Shown here in pieces: positions 6,177 through 9,587 of a stretch of 9,587 bases of DNA. The position numbers were made by a program, and so were the translations under genes. This DNA is from an uncultured Bacilli bacterium. Its GTDB lineage: Bacteria; Bacillota_I; Bacilli_A; RF39; UBA660. Each line of letters opens with the position of its first letter. The first letter of the stretch is position 1. Where the stretch lies: positions 1 through 9,587 of the forward strand of contig CANRMZ010000034.1 of assembly GCA_947631885.1 (NCBI GenBank), given 5' to 3'. The notes under the pieces were generated by a model. The model worked only from the letters and a program-made list of their open reading frames with translations, ran no database searches and had not been told where the DNA came from.

Positions 6177-7113
6177 TTTTCACTTCTCCTTCCCTTTTAT
6201 TCTTTATATCATTTAAAAGTAGTAAATAATCATCAGTTTTAGAAATAATATTATATTTATGCGTTTTACGAAATTCTCTTCTTTTTTCAGCATCCATAAC
6301 GAAGAGTTCATCAGCTTTATCAATATGGAGAATTCCATCTAAATGATCATATTCGTGAGATAATACAGTAGCTTCAAAACCCTTGAATATTTGATTATGT
6401 TTTTTCTTATTTAAATCATAATATTCCATTTCAATTTCATATGGCCTATACACATGGCCAAAGTTATCTAAACAACTCGCACAAGCTTCCCAAAATTCTG
6501 TTAAGCCAATTCTTTTTACTATCTTAGGGTTAATTAGGACTCTTTGCTCATTATAGTCTTCATCTTTTTTACCAGTATTTATATATTTTTCTACTAGCTC
6601 TAGATTAGTATTTTTAAGATAAATTATTCTTTTAGGTATTCCTAGCTGTACCGCAGCCATAGCAAATACCTCTCCTTTTTTGCAAAAGGTATCTAAAACA
6701 TCAATATAGTTAGATAAATTTTTATCATTTAAATCTGCTTTAGCACTCTTTTGTCTTAAATATTTTTCACTAGTCTTAATTGTAATAGAATTATAAACTA
6801 TTGGCATAACACTATGCTTTTTCTCTTTTAATAATTCTTTATATTCCTCAAGATTAATAGAGCTTACTTTTTCAATAAAGTTGTTAACATCTCTTCGTGT
6901 TTTAACCTCCATTTTTTTTAACATATAAATAGTTGTTAACCTTAAAAAAGTTCCTAGAAAGAAATCTTCATCCGAATTATTAATAAACTCACATAAAGAT
7001 GTTTTATCATATGAAGAATCTTGAGCTTTTTTTAAGAATAATTTTTTATCTTCTAGATCATTTTTAAGTAAATACTTTTTAGCCACTAATGAGCAAATTT
7101 TTTCTATATCCAT
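6169..7113 (-). CDS. Peptide deformylase-like protein with long N-terminal extension
   Basis: 314 aa, against about 150-190 for usual deformylases, which remove the formyl group from new proteins. The deformylase domain covers about residues 110-285. Motif 1 (GxGxAAxQ) is VFAMAAVQ (149-156), with both glycines replaced by Val149 and Ala151. Motif 2 (EGCLS) is EACAS (209-213), giving metal ligand Cys211; the Leu is Ala212. Motif 3 (QHExDH) is SHEYDH (252-257), so metal ligands His253 and His257 and catalytic Glu254 are present. The Cys-to-Arg223 spacing of 12 matches the Escherichia coli enzyme. Residues 1-110 are a charged, helical-looking extension I do not recognise. It could be an active but unusual deformylase or a paralogue with another substrate. 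The start ATG (7111-7113) has AGAGGAAG just upstream. It is the first gene of a two-gene operon with the surface protein. Confidence 0.85.
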   Translation of the reverse strand: MDIEKICSLVAKKYLLKNDLEDKKLFLKKAQDSSYDKTSLCEFINNSDEDFFLGTFLRLTTIYMLKKMEVKTRRDVNNFIEKVSSINLEEYKELLKEKKHSVMPIVYNSITIKTSEKYLRQKSAKADLNDKNLSNYIDVLDTFCKKGEVFAMAAVQLGIPKRIIYLKNTNLELVEKYINTGKKDEDYNEQRVLINPKIVKRIGLTEFWEACASCLDNFGHVYRPYEIEMEYYDLNKKKHNQIFKGFEATVLSHEYDHLDGILHIDKADELFVMDAEKRREFRKTHKYNIISKTDDYLLLLNDIKNKREGEVKNE

Positions 7114-7132
7114 AACTTCCTCTTTTAGATAT

Positions 7133-7141
7133 AGTATAACA
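7133..7141 (-). promoter_or_regulatory. Extended -10 promoter of the deformylase-like/surface operon
   Basis: The minus strand reads TGTTATACT, a TGN-extended -10 with no clear -35. Expected transcription start is about 7126, giving a leader of about 13 nt to the ATG at 7113. Confidence 0.55.
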
Positions 7142-7177
7142 TTACTTTTAAAAATAAGTTACTAGATTAGTAGCCTG

Positions 7178-7228
7178 CCATTTTAAGCCTATACCTTTTT
7201 AATAGGTACATTTTTATAATGGTTTTTT
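7178..7228 (+). other. Imperfect hairpin followed by a T run, no upstream gene
   Basis: CCATT (7178-7182) pairs with AATGG (7218-7222) and CCTAT pairs with ATAGG inside it, with an asymmetric internal loop; TTTTTT follows on the plus strand. It looks like a weak plus-strand terminator, but no plus-strand gene is visible before it. It lies in the gap between the deformylase-like promoter and the terminator of the MazG-like gene. It may be chance. Confidence 0.25.
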
Positions 7229-7245
7229 ATAAATAATTTTATAAA

Positions 7246-7279
7246 TTTAAAAAGATAGTAATATTTTCCATTACTATCT
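7246..7279 (-). terminator. Terminator of the MazG-like gene
   Basis: Perfect 9-bp stem agatagtaa (7253-7261) with ttactatct (7271-7279) and a 9-nt loop. On the minus strand it is followed by TTTTTAAATTT. It starts 7 nt past the stop codon. Confidence 0.75.
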
Positions 7280-7286
7280 AATAATT

Positions 7287-7610
7287 CTATTTTTCTATAA
7301 CCTTCTCTAAAAAAATTTTATCGTTAAATGCGCCTCTTTTAGAAGCTTTGTTACTTGCGACAGAAATAACATCATCTAATGAAGCATTTTCAAGCTTAGC
7401 TAAAGCTGTTATGACTTCAAGCATATCCGCAAGTTCTTCGATTCGATCTTTGCTATTGGCCTTTATTACTTCCAAATATTCTTCCTTTAGTTTCTTCTCA
7501 AGTTCTATCTTATATTCTTCATCTTCTAAAATTCTTGTAATGGGAGTTTCGCCATTTGCTTTAATTATCTCAGGTATTTTATCTCTTACTAACTTGTTAT
7601 ATACTTGCAT
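7287..7610 (-). CDS. MazG/PRA-PH-like nucleotide pyrophosphohydrolase
   Basis: 107 aa, all-alpha. The N-terminus YNKLVRDKIPEII is the signature of small phosphoribosyl-ATP-pyrophosphohydrolase-like proteins. The metal-binding pair is visible as ExxE at 44-47 (EYLE) and ExxD at 59-62 (ELAD), the layout of the MazG-type fold that binds Mg2+ and splits nucleoside triphosphates to monophosphate and pyrophosphate. In this small family the natural substrate is usually unknown; clearing of aberrant nucleotides is the common guess. The start ATG (7608-7610) is preceded by AAGGAGATACT. An in-frame upstream ATG at 7652 lies within the promoter region and has no such site. The gene has its own promoter and terminator. 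It is not next to histidine genes, so a biosynthetic HisE role is unlikely. Confidence 0.88.
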   Translation of the reverse strand: MQVYNKLVRDKIPEIIKANGETPITRILEDEEYKIELEKKLKEEYLEVIKANSKDRIEELADMLEVITALAKLENASLDDVISVASNKASKRGAFNDKIFLEKVIEK

Positions 7611-7642
7611 AGTATCTCCTTTTTTATCATCTTCTATGAGAG

Positions 7643-7651
7643 ATTTTATCA
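7643..7651 (-). promoter_or_regulatory. Extended -10 promoter of the MazG-like gene
   Basis: The minus strand reads TGATAAAAT. The -35 region is poor. Expected start is near 7636, about 26 nt before the ATG at 7610. Confidence 0.45.
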
Positions 7652-7668
7652 TAAATTATTTTATAATA

Positions 7669-7707
7669 AAACTCGAACTAATTAAATTCATTAAAAAGCC
7701 CGAGTTT
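7669..7707 (-). terminator. Possible terminator hairpin after tRNA-Thr
   Basis: aaactcgaac (7669-7678) can pair with gcccgagttt (7698-7707): seven Watson-Crick pairs, then two G-T pairs and one C-G, with a 19-nt loop. On the minus strand it begins 10 nt past the tRNA and is followed by a mixed TATTATAAAA rather than a clean T run. It may be a weak terminator or processing signal; if it leaks, the tRNA and the MazG-like gene are co-transcribed. Confidence 0.4.
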
Positions 7708-7717
7708 AGTATTACAA

Positions 7718-7791
7718 TGGTGCCGATTGGCAGAATTGAACTGCCCTCTGATGCTTACCATGCATCTGTACTACCACTGTACTAAATCGGC
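7718..7791 (-). tRNA. tRNA-Thr, anticodon GGU, CCA encoded
   Basis: 74 nt on the minus strand. Acceptor stem GCCGATT/AATCGGC, D stem GTAC/GTAC with a 7-nt loop AGTGGTA, anticodon stem GATGC/GCATC with loop ATGGTAA (U33, anticodon GGU, A37), 4-nt variable loop, T stem GGCAG/CTGCC with loop TTCAATT, discriminator A and an encoded CCA. The first two acceptor pairs G1-C72 and C2-G71 and the U36-A37 context agree with threonine identity. It reads ACU and ACC. All stems are fully paired. A TGTTATAAT promoter ends 8 nt before it. Confidence 0.95.
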
Positions 7792-7799
7792 CTAAAATC

Positions 7800-7808
7800 A
7801 TTATAACA
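7800..7808 (-). promoter_or_regulatory. Extended -10 promoter of tRNA-Thr
   Basis: The minus strand reads TGTTATAAT, a perfect extended -10. Expected transcription start (about 7793) is one or two bases before the mature tRNA 5' end, so only a very short 5' leader would need removal. Confidence 0.6.
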
Positions 7809-7848
7809 AAAAAGATGTATAAATAAAATAAATAATCATATATTAATA

Positions 7849-7874
7849 ATGTAGCAACGAAATTGTTGCTGCAT
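7849..7874 (+). other. Strong hairpin in the tRNA-Thr/pilin-like gap
   Basis: ATGTAGCAAC (7849-7858) pairs with GTTGCTGCAT (7865-7874) through ten pairs, one of them T-G, around a 6-nt loop. It stands 8 nt before a perfect terminator hairpin on the plus strand. Together they look like a structured small RNA or a leader attenuator. No reading frame lies upstream on the plus strand. Confidence 0.5.
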
Positions 7875-7882
7875 ATAGATTG

Positions 7883-7911
7883 AAAGAGCCAAAGAAGTCT
7901 TGGCTCTTTTT
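7883..7911 (+). terminator. Orphan Rho-independent terminator
   Basis: Perfect 10-bp stem AAAGAGCCAA (7883-7892) with TTGGCTCTTT (7900-7909), 7-nt loop and a TTTTT run ending at 7911. The polarity is plus, but the nearest upstream genes are on the minus strand, so the terminated transcript is probably a short RNA starting somewhere in 7815-7850. No convincing promoter is visible there; TATAAA at 7818-7823 is the best candidate. Confidence 0.7.
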
Positions 7912-7962
7912 ATGTAAAGTAATTCATTATTTTAAGGCAATGCAGTTAAAAATGCTTATAAT

Positions 7963-7968
7963 TATAAT
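7963..7968 (+). promoter_or_regulatory. Probable -10 box of the pilin-like gene
   Basis: TATAAT lies 2 nt before the Shine-Dalgarno site AAGGAG (7971-7976). A second TATAAT (7957-7962) directly precedes it, with a nearby TG offset by one base from the extended position; this one leaves more room for the leader. No -35 is convincing. Confidence 0.4.
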
Positions 7969-7985
7969 ATAAGGAGTTGATATAG

Positions 7986-8471
7986 ATGCGTGAATCAATA
8001 GGAACAGCTTGGATATACGGACTTGTATTAACTTTTACCCTTATATTCGCAGGCTTTTTAGTTCTAGCATTATCATATTCTAAAGCATATAAATTAAAAA
8101 ACGAAATGACTTCCATGATAGAAAAATATGAAGGACTTACTACTATGGGAGCTTATAATAATGGAGGATCAATAAAAATTATTAATCAATATTTACAAAA
8201 CTCTGGTTATAATAATTTAGGAAGTTGTCAAAGTGGTGATTACGGTTCAAATGATTTATCTAGTTATGTTTTAGTTCCTGCTAGAGAAGATGAAGCTTAC
8301 TATTATTGTGTTTCATATCACACTAATAGTGAGTGCCGCACTCTCTTTAGAGTAACACTTTTCTATAACTTTAATCTTCCAATACTAGGTCATCTAAGAA
8401 AATACAATGTAACAGGTCAAACAAATGAAATATATAAAGCTTATTTTAATGGTAGCCAAATAGCATGTTAG
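7986..8471 (+). CDS. Pilin/TadE-like single-TM protein with four cysteines
   Basis: 161 aa. A short polar N-terminus (MRESIGTAW) is followed by one hydrophobic segment (about 8-30) and a charged helix (YSKAYKLKNEMTSMIEKYE), the outline of pilin-like and TadE-like proteins. No prepilin peptidase site (Gly before a Phe/Met with Glu at +5) is present, so this is a resemblance only. The rest (about 50-161) should be outside the cell. It has cysteines at 81, 108, 117 and 161, an even number fitting two disulfides; the last is the C-terminal residue. The start ATG has AAGGAG 9 nt upstream. The gene is flanked by terminators on both sides and is monocistronic. No assembly ATPase or prepilin peptidase is in the window. 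Confidence 0.75.
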   Translation: MRESIGTAWIYGLVLTFTLIFAGFLVLALSYSKAYKLKNEMTSMIEKYEGLTTMGAYNNGGSIKIINQYLQNSGYNNLGSCQSGDYGSNDLSSYVLVPAREDEAYYYCVSYHTNSECRTLFRVTLFYNFNLPILGHLRKYNVTGQTNEIYKAYFNGSQIAC

Positions 8472-8498
8472 TCTAATTAAATATTAGACTTTTTATTT
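8470..8498 (+). terminator. Terminator of the pilin-like gene
   Basis: Perfect 8-bp stem agtctaat (8470-8477) with attagact (8483-8490), 5-nt loop, then TTTTATTT. The stem includes the last two bases of the TAG stop codon. Confidence 0.88.
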
Positions 8499-8501
8499 GC
8501 C

Positions 8502-8530
8502 TTGACAGCATATCTATTTTTTCTTAAAAT
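8502..8530 (+). promoter_or_regulatory. Sigma-A promoter of the 296-aa hypothetical gene
   Basis: Perfect -35 TTGACA (8502-8507), 17-bp spacer and TAAAAT -10 (8525-8530). It is the only promoter in the window with a consensus -35. Transcription should start near 8537, giving a leader of about 43 nt. Confidence 0.85.
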
Positions 8531-8540
8531 AGAGAGTTAC

Positions 8541-8574
8541 AAAGGGGTAATTCTACTCCCCTTTTAAAGGGAGG
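8541..8574 (+). promoter_or_regulatory. Leader with mutually exclusive hairpins over the RBS
   Basis: AAAGGGG (8541-8547) can pair with CCCCTTT (8558-8564), 7 bp. The same C-rich segment can instead pair with AAGGG (8567-8571) of the Shine-Dalgarno region AAAGGGAGG (8566-8574), a 5-bp stem that hides the ribosome-binding site. The first pairing is stronger and leaves the site open. The layout fits a small translational switch, but no ligand or binding protein is indicated, and the arrangement could be fortuitous. Confidence 0.45.
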
Positions 8575-8579
8575 TTTTT

Positions 8580-9470
8580 ATGTTAACGTTAGACATGGAG
8601 CAAGAAAGAAAAAGACATGGCTATGAAGTTGGTCTAACAGCTCCACGTATGGGTAAAAATTTTAAAGAAATTAAAAACTTTATCGATAGTAATGATTACC
8701 CTCTCTATAGTGGAATACCGATGACTATTAGCAAAGTAAAACGCCAAACAAGAGAATTTTTCACCACATTATTTAAAGTACATAACGTATACATTTTACC
8801 AGAAAAACATGAACAATTATTTGATAGATATCTAGGAAGTAAAGTTAAAACAACTGAAGGATTTAGCTCGCTTATTTTAAAATATGCTACATATGAAAGT
8901 CCATTTTATATTCCTATTAAACAAGAAGCGCTGGATCCATATTACTCTGGTCTTATTTGTTATTTTCCTGATGGCCTTGACGAAGAAGCGCTGCCAATAT
9001 TAAATTCTAAAATAGTTATGTCAGCATATACAAATATAAGTCCTAGTTTTTATGTTAATCAGATATGCAGTACTCAATTGGATGGTGTAAGAGGAAGTGT
9101 TCCTAACTTTCATGATCGTGAAGTTTTAAGTATTTTAATGGAGAAAATATTAGCATATGAATCAAGAGAGAATATTTTTCCTATTATTGAAAATTATAGG
9201 ATGCATGAATTAAAATTAGACATGAGTTTAATAAAGGAAGATTCTAAAAATAATGTAATATGGTCCTTTATAATATCGACTATTAAAGCTGAAGAGTTAT
9301 TTGATTATTATATTTCATTAAGTGATAACGACAAAAGAGAATTTTTTCAAACCATTCAAAGAATATTTGATGGTGAAATAAGCCTTAACGAATTATTAGA
9401 TAATGGCGAAATATCGCTTGAGTCAGAAAGAGCAATACCGGCCATAAAAAGAAATTTATCATTAAAATAG
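8580..9470 (+). CDS. Hypothetical cytoplasmic protein, unrecognised
   Basis: 296 aa with no signal peptide or TM segment; I recognise no family. The sequence is a mix of short hydrophobic strands and charged helices: a basic N-terminus (EQERKRHGYEVG), aromatic-rich strands around 100-130 (YESPFYIPI, YYSGLICYFPDG), then NQICSTQLDGVRGSVPNFHDREVL at about 160-185 with two charged clusters and one His, and a helical C-terminal third. No HExxH, Walker, nuclease or helix-turn-helix signature is obvious. The start ATG has GGGAGG 5 nt upstream. It has its own strong sigma-A promoter, a structured leader and its own terminator, so expression is probably high or controlled and independent of the neighbours. 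Confidence 0.8.
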   Translation: MLTLDMEQERKRHGYEVGLTAPRMGKNFKEIKNFIDSNDYPLYSGIPMTISKVKRQTREFFTTLFKVHNVYILPEKHEQLFDRYLGSKVKTTEGFSSLILKYATYESPFYIPIKQEALDPYYSGLICYFPDGLDEEALPILNSKIVMSAYTNISPSFYVNQICSTQLDGVRGSVPNFHDREVLSILMEKILAYESRENIFPIIENYRMHELKLDMSLIKEDSKNNVIWSFIISTIKAEELFDYYISLSDNDKREFFQTIQRIFDGEISLNELLDNGEISLESERAIPAIKRNLSLK

Positions 9471-9493
9471 AAGGTATTTAAACCTTCTTTTTT
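9469..9493 (+). terminator. Terminator of the 296-aa hypothetical gene
   Basis: Stem agaaggt (9469-9475) with accttct (9482-9488), 6-nt loop, followed by a run of T through 9493. It overlaps the stop codon. Confidence 0.88.
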
Positions 9494-9516
9494 ATGATTA
9501 AACCTTCTTACTTTTG

Positions 9517-9550
9517 GCACGAAAAAAGTCCCAGAAGTATAGGACTTTTT
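9517..9550 (-). terminator. Terminator of the minus-strand tRNA at the right edge
   Basis: Perfect 9-bp stem aaaaagtcc (9523-9531) with ggacttttt (9542-9550) and a 10-nt loop. On the minus strand it ends in TTTTTTCGTGCC, 9 nt past the encoded CCA of the tRNA. The symmetric A/T ends would let it also stop plus-strand transcription. Confidence 0.85.
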
Positions 9551-9559
9551 ATAATCGAA

Positions 9560-9587
9560 TGGTGGCTCCAGCGGGAATTGAACCAGC
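9560..9587 (-). tRNA. tRNA, 3' part only (isotype not visible)
   Basis: The minus strand reads a T arm with loop TTCAATT, then acceptor 3' side TGGAGCC, discriminator A and an encoded CCA. The 5' two thirds, including the anticodon, lie beyond the window. The T stem GCTGG/CCCGC has one T-C mismatch in the middle. The 5' end of the gene should begin GGCTCCA if the acceptor stem is fully paired. Confidence 0.85.

Noticed and set aside
7348..7785. Plus-strand 145-aa frame
   Set aside because: It is the Ser-rich antisense of the MazG-like gene and runs into the tRNA-Thr gene. No ribosome site.
7986..8060. Type IV prepilin signal
   Set aside because: There is no Gly/Ala followed by a hydrophobic residue with Glu at position 5 of the mature form; only the general helix pattern matches.
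1..9587. Insertion sequence, prophage or integrase
   Set aside because: No transposase, integrase or phage structural motif, and no terminal inverted repeats with target duplications were seen on either strand.

Overview
The window is AT-rich and gene-dense, with short intergenic gaps, clear Shine-Dalgarno sites and many U-tailed hairpin terminators. It carries SpoVS, a class B-type sortase with a Gram-positive wall-anchored surface protein, and undecaprenyl-PP synthase. This points to a low-GC Bacillota, most likely an uncultured Bacilli/Erysipelotrichia- or RF39-like gut lineage; the lineage is inferred from gene style, not from a marker gene. Tryptophan is read from TGG and uppS ends in TGA, so the standard bacterial code fits rather than the Mollicutes code.

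Left block (1-2275, minus strand): a single-TM hypothetical protein, uppS and a DUF308/HdeD-like membrane protein form a tight operon that ends at a strong hairpin. spoVS lies beyond it and runs off the left edge. Next (2333-3742, minus) is the most unusual gene: a 469-aa protein without a signal peptide, in which three non-repetitive segments are separated by two Pro/Thr/Gly hexapeptide arrays (30 near-identical 18-bp units in all). Its upstream region is shared with the divergent sortase gene.

Middle block (3918-7141): a membrane-anchored sortase (plus) converges on a signal-peptide protein with a C-terminal sorting signal (minus). That surface gene is translationally coupled, by an 8-nt overlap, to an upstream peptide-deformylase-like gene with a 110-aa N-terminal extension and altered active-site motifs. 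Sortase and substrate are a plausible enzyme-target pair; the deformylase coupling is unexplained.

Right block (7178-9587): a small MazG/PRA-PH-like nucleotide pyrophosphohydrolase (minus), tRNA-Thr(GGU) (minus), an orphan two-hairpin element with a plus-strand terminator, a pilin-like single-TM protein with four cysteines (plus), and an unrecognised 296-aa cytoplasmic protein (plus). The last has a textbook sigma-A promoter and a leader whose ribosome-binding site can be sequestered by an alternative hairpin. The window ends inside the 3' part of another minus-strand tRNA with its own terminator.

A recurring theme is promoter style. Six of the eight promoters proposed here are TGN-extended -10 elements with poor -35 boxes, and several lie so close to the Shine-Dalgarno site that the predicted 5' leader is only about 10-20 nt. 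All functional calls are by eye from motifs; no similarity search or structure prediction was run.
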